Under the pieces are notes generated by a model. It made no database searches. It was given only the letters and a program-made list of their open reading frames with translations, and was not told where the DNA came from. This document shows, piece after piece, positions 11,932-22,301 of a DNA stretch of 64,000 bases. Every line of letters begins with the position of its first letter. The first letter of the stretch is position 1. The stretch comes from Nematostella vectensis. Its lineage: Eukaryota; Cnidaria; Anthozoa; Actiniaria; Edwardsiidae. The translations under genes and the position numbers were made by a program. The DNA is taken from contig NC_064038.1 in the NCBI RefSeq assembly GCF_932526225.1, positions 16,603,075 to 16,667,074 on the forward strand. Reading direction: 5' to 3'.

Positions 11932-13043
11932 AATCATCAGATGTTTTTGAAAATAGACAAACAAGACATGATATCGCCTTTTTTTAAATATGATTTTCTA
12001 ATGAAGAAAGACTAGGACTCAAAACGGTATGTTCTTATCGGGATTAGGATACCTGTGGAAAGTCACGCATTTTCATCTGGCAGACCGCTGATCAGTTGTT
12101 GTCATCTGAAACAAGACTCGTGTTGTAGTACTTGACCTTTGCATTGAAATTAATCTTACAAATCGGCTTTTTCCCTAAAAACCTCTTGGCAGAAGGTAAG
12201 AACTGACGTGCTTGAATACCTTTTACTTCAATTGAGCGTAAAGAAACTTTAAAACCCAAACAAATCCTTCAAAGTTTGCCATTCCGGCAGGCATTCTGAA
12301 CTGAAGTCTGTACAAAATAGCAAATATTTTTCATTGTAATGTCTTTATTGACTTCCAGTAACTTCCAAGGATGAACCAAGACAATTATACTGCATCTGAG
12401 ATAAGTATACAGCAAGGGTAGAGTTTATTTTCTGTGATTTTTCTCCTGTACAAACAGGTATATGTGTATCTAATAAAGACGGCTGTCAAGAAAATCGCGT
12501 GTTATTTGAGCTCGACATGGGGTTGCGTTCGGCTTCATTATAATTCGGGAATTTGATTCCCCCAATTTTTTATTTGCTGAATCGAAAGAAATAACACCAA
12601 TGTTTGCTCAAAATGCAAAATTTCTGCGAAAATCCATGTACCATCGGTTTTATAAGCCCCTAATTTAAGCTATTATTCAAGTCGACATTTTTTATGGACA
12701 TGTTTAGACAGCAATAAAATATACTTTTTTTGCCGGAAAAAGTAAAGAAACCACTCGATTTATACCTTATCAACTCATTTCTAAGGATCTGTATCGCTAT
12801 TTTTAATTCCGCGTATATTTAAAGAATATTTTGCGATTTTGTACGAAAGGTGAAAAATGCCCCCAAATCGGCGATTTTATAGGCAAAATCGTAAATTCGG
12901 AATTTCTCGAAAAATATTTATTGTATGTAACTCAAACTTTTTAACCATGATAAGAGAACCAGGGGCTAACTTTAAACCAATTTTGAGCGATTTCGAAATT
13001 TCTTATTTGGAACTCCTCAGTTGAATCTAAGGGACTGGTGCAC

Positions 13044-13047
13044 TTAA
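13044..13047. repeat. TTAA target-site duplication, right
   Basis: Right TTAA flanking the foldback element. Leaving out the element and one TTAA restores LINE coding continuity, so these are a true duplication and not chance. Confidence 0.8.
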
Positions 13048-13534
13048 TTGTAAAACCAATAGGGATTCGCGGTATCGAGAAAACAGTTTCAGGGTCCTTT
13101 CTGGAAAGTACAAAGTGCTCCAGCTTTGAGATGTCAAACGGTACACTTGGTAGTAGATTTCTCAAGCTATCAGCAATGGATGTAAAATGTACATTAAAAT
13201 CATTGGCACTCAGATTACAAGTGGAGCGTTTTTCTGTTTTCTCATCAGTACCCATAAGCGATTTGATAATTTTCCAGACTCCTTTAGGATTGGATTTATT
13301 TTCTTCAAAACAGCTATTGTAGAATTTATACTTTGCAGATTTAATTGCATTAGACGCTTTATTACGTACTGACCTATAAGAATCCCAGTCATCAGCCAGG
13401 GAAGAACGACGAGCTTTCTTTAACAGCGCATCACGTTTTTGAATTAATTGCAATACCTCTTTAGTTATCCAAGGCGTCGGTTTTACACGTGCCACCCTTT
13501 TCTCTCTCCAAGGACAATGGTTATCGAGAACACC
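13048..13534 (-). pseudogene. LINE endonuclease-RT linker, separated from its RT
   Basis: Minus-strand frame with KPTPWITKEVLQLIQKRD, YKFYNSC and GVWKIIKSLMG, the usual linker between endonuclease and RT of CR1/jockey-type LINE ORF2. It stops being LINE at the TTAA at 13044-13047, where the foldback element begins. Its last codons and the first codons of the RT block at 7974 read in one frame if the element and one TTAA copy are left out, which identifies the insertion precisely. The upstream edge at about 13534 abuts the GC-rich gene. Confidence 0.75.
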
Positions 13535-14893
13535 ATCGCGTCGGAGTCCTTGGTGTAGCATCGAAGCGGGGCCAGCTCCACACCTTCCTCGTCTGCCGCA
13601 AGGATGTCGACCCGGAAGATTGGACACGCCCAAAATCCGAAGTCGGCTGCGGCCCACTCTACTACCCGTTCCCAGGTCGCGTCTGCATCTGCGCTTGCCT
13701 TGGTGGGGGGGACCCGGACGCCCGAGACCCTACCCGTTGTGGTGTGCGCATACCAGGCCACAAAGATCAAGTCCTGTGGTCGGTCGGACAGCACAAGGCA
13801 CCGGTCGAGGCATGTGGCCAGGTTCTCCCACTGCTTGGCCCGTGGCTGGACCACGAAGAGGCATTCTTCTTCCGGCAGATCTTTGGGGGATACCAGGGCC
13901 AAGGCCTCTTCCACCAACTCGGTAGCAGTGTCGGCCAAGAGGTCCCGCCCGCTGCAGGCGTAGAGAGAGACTCCGATCCGGATGCATCCTCTGGCATGCA
14001 CATCTGGGTGCACGAAGGTCTGCCGTAGGTGCTTGTTCGGGCAGTCGACATAGTCTGCCAGATGGTCGCCAATTGGCTTTCGGACCTCGCCCGCTTCGAA
14101 ATTCGATACGACCTTGTTGTAAAGCTTCGTGCGCACCGTGTAGCCGGCATTGCTTGTGCGGATCCAGGTGCAGACGTGCTTCCCCACGCTATTGGTGTTC
14201 GCCAGTATCGTGGTAGGGTCTGCGCGCATGGCGGCAGCGAGGTGCTCTTCGAGCGTCTCCCGGTCGAGGACCCCCGAGAAGTCTCTTGTGTAGTCGATGG
14301 AGTACAGCCGTCGCGCAACAGCTGGCGTTCGAACGCCAGCAAGGAGGCCTGTAGCTCGTCCATGGGGATCTCGGACACATCTACCTTTGCCACGAAGTGG
14401 CCAGCCGGTTCGGTTCCTGGGTATAGCTCTTGCCACTTCGCCAGGTCGGTGTTGAACTCGATCCGGGCGATGGTCTCCCGGATTGCACTTCCCTCTGTCC
14501 TTTCTCGACCGCAATCGTGTGGACGATGCACGTTTGTATGTGGCCTCGGGCGGTGCCGTCGGGGGCCTTTCCCAGACTCTCGTATACAGCGGTCGAGATC
14601 CGGTGGACTGTGTTTTTCGCGGCACCGCCCTCTCCGGTCGTGCAAGAGAGGCTTCCGCTGTAGACTACGCAGTCTTCACGGCGCAGGTAGTTAAAGACGT
14701 ATATGTCGTCGACGAACGTCGGAAGTCCCTCTAGGGGGCGCAGGTGTGTGCGGCCCAGGTTGCCGGCTAGGTAGTCGACCCGGGCGATGTCGGGCACAAG
14801 ATTGCTCTTGTGCGTGTTTTCCAGGAGAAGGTGGGCTGCCACGGCCTTTTCGGTCCACATTCCCATGGTCTGGAACGTTGCTTGTACTGCCAT
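13535..14893 (-). pseudogene. GC-rich unrecognised gene, N-terminal and central part
   Basis: Minus-strand GC-rich coding block with strong protein character. I take the start at 14893 (first Met after the promoter-like region, beginning MAVQATFQTMGMWTEKAV). Frame one runs to about 14480. A frameshift moves to a block with IARIEFNTDLAKWQELYPG and MDELQASLLAFERQLL (to about 14310). A second shift leads to YSIDYTRDFSGVLDRETL, GYTVRTKLYNKVVSNFEAG, and a long Cys/Trp-containing region ending near CYTKDSD at about 13540, where a LINE is inserted. I do not recognise the family. The IDYTRDF and RTKLYNK boxes are loosely reminiscent of rolling-circle replication initiators (Rep_trans-like), which is weak inference. 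At least two frameshifts make it a pseudogene. Confidence 0.5.
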
Positions 14894-15095
14894 TGTGGTA
14901 GCTCTACTTCCTAGGGCAATTCTTTGGTTGCTCTGTGTACCTTGGGCTACCAATCCTCTAATTCGAAGTTTTGGGCAACTCCAAAAAGGTAGCCGAAACC
15001 GGGGTAGCCCTGACCAAAAACGCGCTATTATAAACAATTGCCCCAAAGAGTCCTGTACTCGAACCGCGCCCGGCCTACATGAACAATTGCCCTAA
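14894..15095 (-). promoter_or_regulatory. Possible promoter region of GC-rich gene
   Basis: Upstream of the minus-strand start at 14893. In minus sense it has two GGGCAATTGTT copies about 50 bp apart and a TATAATAG box at 15025-15032, roughly 130 bp before the start codon; a further inverted AATTGCCC lies nearer the gene. The repeated motif next to a TATA-like box suggests control elements of a mobile or viral unit. No experimental counterpart is known to me. Confidence 0.3.
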
Positions 15096-15269
15096 CTATT
15101 TATGTACTTGAAACATTATATGCTTGATATATAGAAGGAGGGTAGGGGCTGGGGGCTCGGAGGGGCACGCCGCGCCTCCCAAGCCTAAGATGGGGTTGGG
15201 GGAGTCGGAGGGGGCCGCCGCGGCCCCCAGGGGGGTTTCACTCAAACTACCCAGTCCCCCCCCCATAAA
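15096..15269. other. GC-rich spacer, no gene
   Basis: Short block with G-rich and GGCCGCCGCGGCC sequence (about 15125-15265). It truncates the neighbouring L1-like endonuclease. No clear terminal repeats or coding frame. Confidence 0.4.
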
Positions 15270-16024
15270 GGTTGATACAAAATGCCTCAATATACTTACT
15301 GTCGTTAGTTAAGGATTTATTAAATTTCCAAAAAGATGGGCCATGTTTTTCTCCAGGCAAAGAGTTGATACTCAGAGTTATAGCCGAATGATTCGTGGCT
15401 GGTACCGGGATAATTTCACTTTTCTTAACATATGGTTGCAAACAGTCTGATATAAGAAAATAGTCCAACCTTCGGAAGATTGATTCCTTTTTTCCTAGAA
15501 GCTTTTCCCTGTGCTTTGCCTGGCCATGTGAATTTCTTACTATCTGGGTGTCGTACCCTAAAAATATCACACAAATCTAATTCATCCATAATACTTTCTA
15601 CCGCATCAACAGAACGCGTTTTAATAACCGGATCGCCCCCGTATGCCTCCAATTCAATATCAAAGAAGAAAAAAGGAACCTGATTTTTTTCATCGTTTTT
15701 AGCGTATAGATTTGCCAGCAAAAACTCTTTACCTTGAATAATACAACTCAAGATTACGAAGCGCCCATTAGGATCAATGCATGTGTTGAGAATCTTATAA
15801 TCCACATCACAACCAAATATCACTGCCACTCCCCTGCTGTCCGTGGTGCCATGGGACATGAAAAAATCGCAACGAATCTTTAGAGCTATGAGATGCCTGT
15901 AGGAAAGTAATTCCGCTAAGGCCTTTATGTTTAGCAATCCAATTTTTTTCCTCTTCTTAGAATCACGTATTCCCCTGACATTTGAGGACATTATCCCAAA
16001 GCCTAATTCACCACTGTTGAACAT
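15270..16024 (-). pseudogene. L1-like LINE endonuclease, truncated
   Basis: Minus-strand ORF2 start of an L1-type LINE. MSSNVRGIRDSKKRKKIGLL gives the first endonuclease motif, then SHGTTDSRGVAVIF, LANLYAKND, a frameshift near 15480, RRLDYFLISDCLQPYV, and NHSAITL (the terminal SDH-like box, with N for D). Start codon at 16024. The domain cuts target DNA in intact elements. No RT follows: homology ends near 15270 in GC-rich sequence. The canonical ET.L box of motif II reads differently here, so the copy is degenerate. Confidence 0.7.
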
Positions 16025-16164
16025 TGTTATAACTTGACTTGCAAATTTCTTACATCGTAACTATGTTTGCTAATCGCAATACTTTATGCTCAGTAACACC
16101 CCAAAATAAGGAGAAAACATTGAAAAAAAACAAATACAGTTCCATTTTTCTTTCTGGCTAAGAG

Positions 16165-16772
16165 TACGTAAACTTCGTACAAAATATAACTACAAATTCG
16201 GGACTGGCCTCAAATCTCCCAAATATCAGAGCCAAATGTATAAGGGGGCTGGAAAACGAAAAAAGATTAGCTCGAGTTCATCACAAACCGACGAGGGTGA
16301 AGTAAATGGTCTTCTATCGTGTGCCGGAGAGTGTAATAGCTGCCGCGTGGTTCTTGACGAGATAAATAAGAAGTTGTATTTCACCTCCTCCAAATTTCCT
16401 TTCAGAATCTCGACAGATTGCTTCAAGGTAGTTATATCCTTTTCCAGCTGCACTGTCTTTTCCTTTCCCACTTCAAGCTCAGCATCCTTAAAATCTAACC
16501 ATTTTTTTTGAGTTCGTCAATGTCCTCTTTCATCTTCTTTACATCGAGAGCGAGAATAATATCCAACTTCTTATTTATCCCGTCAAGAACTACGCGGCAG
16601 CCATTACACTCTCCGGCACACGATAGAAGACCATTTACTTCACCCTCGTCGGTTTGTGATGAACTCGAGCTAATCTTTTTTCGTTTTCCAGCCCCCTTAT
16701 ACATTTGGCTCTGATATTTGGGAGATTTGAGGCCAGTCCCGAATTTGTAGTTATATTTTGTACGAAGTTTAC
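16165..16772 (-). mobile_element. L1-like ORF1 with inverted 5' segment
   Basis: Two inverted arms, about 16165-16375 and 16558-16772, encode the same ORF1 N-terminus (MYKGAGKRKKISSSSSQTDE, CAGECN.CRVVLD) on opposite strands. The middle, 16376-16557 on the minus strand, continues ORF1 as a charged coiled coil (VQLEKDITTLKQSVEIL). The minus-strand order is N-terminus, coiled coil, then an inverted copy of the N-terminus and 5' UTR. This resembles a 5' inversion/duplication created during LINE integration, upstream of the ORF2 fragment at 15270-16024. Confidence 0.6.
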
Positions 16773-16821
16773 GGAGCTACACAGAAACCTGACCGGTCTT
16801 CATGCCTACTCGACCCAGCCC

Positions 16822-18205
16822 AAACCTCTGGCTCATCAAATCATAGAGCTTTATGAGACAGCAAAGTTCATGTGTTCGTTTTCTGTAATGGGTATCATTT
16901 TAGAGATAGTTGGGACTATTTTTAGTTTTAGGTTTTATGAATTAGGTTTTTGTGGTATAATATTTGTATCGTAAGGAAATTACCAGTTTTTTCTTAAATG
17001 CTTTTCTCCAAACTTCTTCTGGTTAATCTCAGCCAGAGATTCTGAAATCAAGTTGAGACACAAGCTGCTGGCTAAGAGGCATGACACAGGGCAGGATGTA
17101 CATATAAGGCATTGGTATTTTATGTAGGTCACCAAAAATAAACACATATAAAGTAACAAAAAGTAAGATAATATTTTGATGGAAAAATTGTTCTAAAAAA
17201 TGAACTAGAGTTATAAAAGTAAAAAACCTAGTTTTTAGTTAGCCTGGCAGGTTCTTGTATAATGTGTGGTTAGTGACATTTCGGCTTTTTAGGTTCATAG
17301 TCTCTTGCTATTACAATGACTCATGGTAAAGTAGTTGAGGTAGTAAGTTAATCATAAAAAACAAAAACAGGTCTCTATATGATCCCTTAAGATCATATTT
17401 AAAACTATTTAGAAATCAATTTTCCTATTTCAACCTATTTTAAATTATAGGCTAAATAGATGCTTATAAAAAGGATTCTAATTTGATTATTTTAGGTTAA
17501 CAGGTTCTTTCTAGGTTCTTATATGTGGTTCTTAACTGTATAATAAAATAATGTAGTCAGAATTTTTTCAAATATATTGGAGTGCTTTTAATCAACCCTT
17601 AGCAAAGTTACATTCTAAAGCACAAGAGAGAAGGTTAATAAAGATATTTTTCCAATATTTGAATTGCTCACTTAAAAACTTACACAAGAGAAAGAAAATG
17701 TTAAAGCCCTATCTTTGCAAGTTAAGTAAAGTAATTTAAAAAAGTAAAATGAATTGGGACCGTACAGGCAGGGAATGAGTACTTTTACCTCAAATCCACT
17801 ATGATAGTGTGATTTGCTGATATACTTATTAATGTATAGGAATTTGATATGTATTTGTTTATTGTTTTTAATTTCGAAGACAATAAAATAGCACCCAGTT
17901 TTTTGTGAGGAACTTTAATTGATCCTCATTTTAAAATAAATATGACCTTCCTTCACACCTGAAGGCCTTCTCTGTTAATCAAAGCATAAATTTATTTTTT
18001 AATTTATACTTGTCTATCAAGTATAGTTTAGTTAATCATATCCTTAGTAATGTCAATAAATACTTTTTTTACCTAGAACAAAAACATATTTGTTCTATGT
18101 ATTCCCTAGGAGGATTGGGAGGACACCTTTTAATAATAATTGCAGTATTTATAGAACATGCAATCTTTATACGTTTTACATATGGTGCCTTTTTGTGGGT
18201 GGTGG
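16822..18205 (+). repeat. Dispersed repeat R1, copy 1
   Basis: 1.38-kb segment almost identical to 40709-42083 in the same orientation. It starts AACCT-GGCTCATCA and ends TTTGTGGGTGGTGG. AT-rich, no coding frame of note (a 106-codon frame at 18010-18330 spans its edge and is not supported). Divergence is a few percent with small indels. Family unknown. Confidence 0.85.
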
Positions 18206-19171
18206 AACATATGCATAATGAAAGTGCAGGGAAGGATTCTACGCAAGTTTATGCTGAAAAAAGTCATGCTGGCTCCGCTTTCAGGCAGTGCCTAAATCTA
18301 TATAGTAAGTTACCTTTTATAAGAAACTAGACCTTGTGCCAAGGTTAACTCGTGCCCATTCTGCATAGGGAGGCTAGTTTTATATTGGCATAGAGCGTTA
18401 TTTTGGTTAGACAAATAATTTTACTAAGAGGTGTGGCCTGGTATCCCAGGTCAGTCTTGAACCTGAACCCAGAGTCGGCCGAGATGGCCCAGGGAACGAG
18501 GTTGGGTTTGCTTGTGAGTTTTGGACAGAAATGGAGGCATTTTCTTTAATGTATTGTAAAGTGAGTACGTATACAGTGTTTAATCTGAAAATATATCATA
18601 AGGTTGATTAAATAGAGTTTTCATTTCTTTGTAAGATTATAAGCAGCTTAAAATTGTAATTACTCGGGCGACCAGAGTCAGAAATCACCCTCTGTTTTTT
18701 TCCTCCTTTCAGCGATAAAACGCAGTTTTTACCCTCCCCTCCTCTTCAGCTATTTTGTCTGTTCAGCAACGCATTTTGTCACCCCTTCCGTGCGTAGTGA
18801 ATTACCTACCCTTTCAAAGACCTCAGTGACAAGTTGCCATCTCGATTTTGTGTAAAGGCGTCAAAAATAGTTCTATATTTCACCTTATGACTCTGAATTT
18901 CTCAAACGAAGATTAAACTCGGTAGTTTGAAAAAACTGATGATGATATTTGGCCTCGGTCGCATCGAAAAGCTGCTGAAATTTGATAAGTTTAATGCCCC
19001 TTCGCATATGAGGTCAGCCGGTCAATCGACGTCACTAAATTACTAAAGTAAGCTTCTTATAGAGTGTTTTCATTCGGCTGTGAAATAGGTTTTGTGCTAT
19101 TACATACTAGTAGACACTATGTAGGGTTCTTTCTTATATTTCTATTGTCAAATAGACTAGTAGACACTATT
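18206..19171. other. No gene; short shared repeat piece
   Basis: The only recognisable item is a 37-bp piece at about 18269-18305 (GCTGGCTCCGCTTTCAGGCA and on) that recurs at 22254-22290 and, inverted, at 43217-43252. Otherwise nothing. Confidence 0.5.
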
Positions 19172-19330
19172 AAGATCAATCAATCAATCAATACTTTATT
19201 CGCATTTCCATAATTCTTAATTTATTTTTTATTATTTAATTTATTTTTTTGTTTTCGAGACTATATCTCATTGCAATTTTCTATGTTTAAATTTGGAGTC
19301 ATTCCAGGAAGAAATATAGTAGTATAATTG
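19172..19330 (-). mobile_element. Probable LINE/SINE 3' tail
   Basis: On the minus strand AATAAAG is followed by (TTGA)n tail repeats (TATTGATTGATTGATTGATC), the kind of microsatellite tail left by CR1/L2-type retroposons. A 15-bp direct repeat ACTAGTAGACACTAT lies at about 19106-19120 and 19155-19169 next to the tail. No coding part is recognisable. Confidence 0.4.
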
Positions 19331-20502
19331 TAAGGAAATGCCTAGGGCCTAAATGAACCAAAATGGTTTTCGAGTTGGGTCCCTAGCCAGAACTTAAGAG
19401 TCATAGTCTGGCTCATTCGGGCATTGGTCGGACACGGGGGTCGTCCGATTCGGCTCAAATTCAGTATGCAGGCTTGTTTTAGGGCCCTTAGTACGTATTT
19501 GCATTCAAAAAATCGAAAACAATTTTTTTCGAAGGATTACACCCCGGCGCCTTTTTGCCTTATTTGGTCGCAAAACGGGGCGATGTACGTGGCTGAAAAT
19601 GAGTGTTTTTACTAGGGCGCTGACAGCCTCGTCGGTAATCTAAGCCAGAAAAATTTCCCTTCTATGCAATAAAGCAAATAAAAAATGAAAATATTGAATC
19701 AATTAAAAAATACACGCACCCAAATACAGCCATGTCCCAGGCATGGAATTTTGATACTTCAGAGCCCTGTATATCCGATGATATACGGATTAAAGATACG
19801 AAATTGGTTCTAGATATTGATATATGTGTTGATGTGTGACAAAAATATCTAGCTGGCGTTTTGTAATGCGGCCGTTCAGGGTTGCTTTAAAAACCACTTA
19901 AAAACTGAATTTTAGCGTCATACATTAACTTATATAACTTTATATAACTTTTGTTTTACCCAGATTATAGTGGATAAAATCCTTCAAAATTGCCAGTAAA
20001 ATGTGAATTGTAGTGATGCAGTTCCAGTTCTCTGAAGTGTAAATGTTCTTCTGTTGACTGTGAAACAGCTATATAATACTCAGCATGTCCAATCAGTCCA
20101 ATACATTGCAGCTGTAATATCATCCATTTGTAGCACCAAATAGAAGGCTCTTAACAGGTAAATACAGTTGGAGACTCTAACAAAATACATGTCTTCTGGT
20201 TCGTAGCATAGTAGTAGTGTCTTCAACAGTAGTTTCTGATAGACCTTCAGTATTATTATAACCACTTGTTGGTAACATTCTGTTTCTAATGCCTTTTTTG
20301 GATCTTCATCTTAAGATGTCTTGCTGCTTTTCATATAATACTATATGATAGATAGAATGCAGTTCCTACATGTCACGTTGGATGGTAGTACATTGGATTC
20401 AATTCTTGAGACAAGAACACTGTTAAGTAGTCAACAGCCTGATTTTTTTATCTGTACAAAAAGACACATTTTAATTAGATTGAGTCATTTACCAGAAGCA
20501 AG

Positions 20503-20503
<1 letters not shown>
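19331..20503. other. No gene recognised
   Basis: AT-rich sequence; small frames at 19424-19615 and 20080-20265 have no domain. Confidence 0.4.
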
Positions 20504-20600
<97 letters not shown>

Positions 20601-20609
20601 GCAGCAGCT
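20504..20609 (+). repeat. Microsatellite (ATA)n-(ACA)n-(GCA)n
   Basis: About 68 bp of ATA repeats, then about 30 bp of ACA and a short GCA run. The resulting poly-Asn ORF is an artefact of the repeat. Confidence 0.95.
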
Positions 20610-20962
20610 GTTTATTTCAGGATAGGTACAAGGTACAGTTAACATAATTTTGACTCACCTGTCAAATGGCCATGGTTCTTGATGTCTCCTATCTGCCAGA
20701 GGCACTGGCTAGTCCAGTGCTATGGTCGTCAACATAATACTGACAGACTTGAAACCTAACTACAGGAACAACAACTTTTTTTTTCTATGGCGTTAGTGGG
20801 CCATACTAAGAGTTTTTTTTTCTTGATGAAGTAAAATAAAAAAAATAAAAGAATAAAATAAAATCTACAAAGTAAAAAAAAATATATTTTTGACAAATAT
20901 GCTATGGCGTTAATGGGCCACCATATATATTATATAAATCTAAAAACAAAATTTTGCTTTTT

Positions 20963-22301
20963 AAATAAATAAATCTGTAATGAAAACAGTTTCCTATCAA
21001 CCTAAAGATAATGGGAATGGGGATATTTTTAGAAAAGTACTGAATATAATTATCAGATTATAGTTATTATATTTTCTTTTCAAACATTTAAAGAGTCATA
21101 TTTCTTGTTTTTCCTTCTCCCTGTTGACTATTTTTATGCAATTGATGCTCTTTGCTATTTAATACTTCTGTATTGGATTTTATCTAAAATTGTGTCTTAC
21201 ACTATATTCTATCTTTAAAAACCTGTTTCATCCATTACTTGTTCTTCGCAATGACAAAGCTTGTCAGAATTTAGCTTTACAAATGTACATTAATGGGACT
21301 TATGAGGGGAAGGGTTTTTTAGGGCAAGATACTTTATAACTTTATAACACTAGCAACAACCTTGTTTTTTTTCAATAATAGGATTCTGTCCACATGGCTT
21401 GAATAGCATAGACATGGCCTCTCTAGAGGCCTGTGGTGGTGTAAGGGTTAAGATAATGGGAAAGGGGAAATGTCAATAAATGCCCAATCAAATTATTTTC
21501 ATTACTCATATTTTTTTCACCAAACCTTTCAAGTTGAGTCGATTTCCTTTATTTCTCCTCTCCCGTCGACTATTTTTTTAGTCAATTGATATTCTTTGCT
21601 GTTTCCTCTCTACCCCAAACATAGATCAATGAAAGGGTTTGATTTGAAATTAGAAGTTAGCATTTTAGCACTGTCAGTGATGTCTTTGATTTTGGAAGCA
21701 AACCCTAAAAAAATACATCTCTGTTTTTTCTCCATTGCATTCATTTTGGAGTAGGCCAACAACAACAAGGCCACTATATGGTAAAGGGTGGGTGCACCAA
21801 TATGTAATGCATTGAAGGAGATACATTTGTGGATTTTAATTTCCAGACATTTTTATGAATATTCAGTCCAATAAAGGAGAGAATCACCACTAAATTGATA
21901 CCTTCAAATTACATTATGGCATTTAAACAGTCTAAATATATTATTTGGAATCTTTGAAATTCTGTTACATCCATGACATATTCTGCACAAGGGCAAAGCT
22001 TGTCGGAGTATTTTTTGATTATAAGAAAATTCATAATGGAACTTCTATGGTGGGGAAATAAGAATTTACCATTAGACTCTTGACAACTTTGACAGCCATA
22101 TTTACTCCAGGAATTGTGTTTGTTAACTTTGATGTACTGCATAATTTAAATTATTGAATAAGGCCTGGATCCATTTGGTTGGTCCAATAAATCTCAGTAA
22201 AGAGCAGGATCCTAGATCCCCCAAAAATACTTCGATCAGTCAATACAAAAGGTGTTCAATGCTGGCTCCGCTTTTAGGCAGTGCCTAAATCTATATATTA
22301 G
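20963..22301 (+). repeat. Dispersed repeat R2, copy 1 (inverted relative to copy 2)
   Basis: About 1.34 kb matching, in reverse complement, 43207-43766 joined to 49229-50210. It shows tandem internal similarity: two blocks each carry an AAAGATAATGGGAA-type start, a ...GACAAAGCTTGTC... box and a TTTCATCCAT/GTTACATCCAT box. No coding frame. The copy gives the uninterrupted state of the site where BEL element 2 inserted. Confidence 0.75.

Larger units (their letters stand above)
7979..13043. mobile_element. Foldback (long-inverted-repeat) element with TTAA target duplication
   Basis: A 5,065-bp element made almost wholly of two inverted arms, 7979-10235 and 10558-13043, around a 322-bp spacer. 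Both ends read GTGCACCAGTCCCTTAG going inwards. It is bounded by TTAA at 7975-7978 and 13044-13047, as in piggyBac-type insertions. Neither arm encodes a transposase; the only notable ORFs are one 100-codon frame present in both arms and a poly-Pro artefact over G/C tracts. It is therefore probably non-autonomous. The superfamily assignment rests on TTAA alone. Confidence 0.8.
10558..13043 (-). repeat. Right arm of foldback element
   Basis: 2,486-bp arm, inverted copy of 7979-10235 with scattered substitutions. The length difference is mostly a single block at about 11723-11931 with no counterpart in the left arm. Confidence 0.85.
6148..13534 (-). mobile_element. CR1/L2-like LINE, 5'-truncated, itself split by a foldback element
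   Basis: Non-LTR retrotransposon on the minus strand. It begins, in its own sense, at about 13534 within the endonuclease-RT linker, so the endonuclease is lost. It runs to 13048, is interrupted by the TTAA-flanked element 7979-13043, and resumes at 7978 to end at 6148. The 3' end carries AATAAAG followed by a (TTA)n tail, typical of CR1/L2-type LINEs rather than a poly(A) tail. The 3' UTR contains a (TA)n run at 6262-6282 and a 42-base A run (+ strand) at about 6343-6385. It sits inside the GC-rich gene. Confidence 0.8.

Noticed and set aside
13489-14694. Plus-strand ORFs over the GC-rich gene
   Set aside because: Shadows of the minus-strand coding frames, with Arg/Ser/Pro-rich composition.
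20345-20647. Poly-Asn ORF
   Set aside because: Product of the (ATA)n/(ACA)n microsatellite, no flanking domain.
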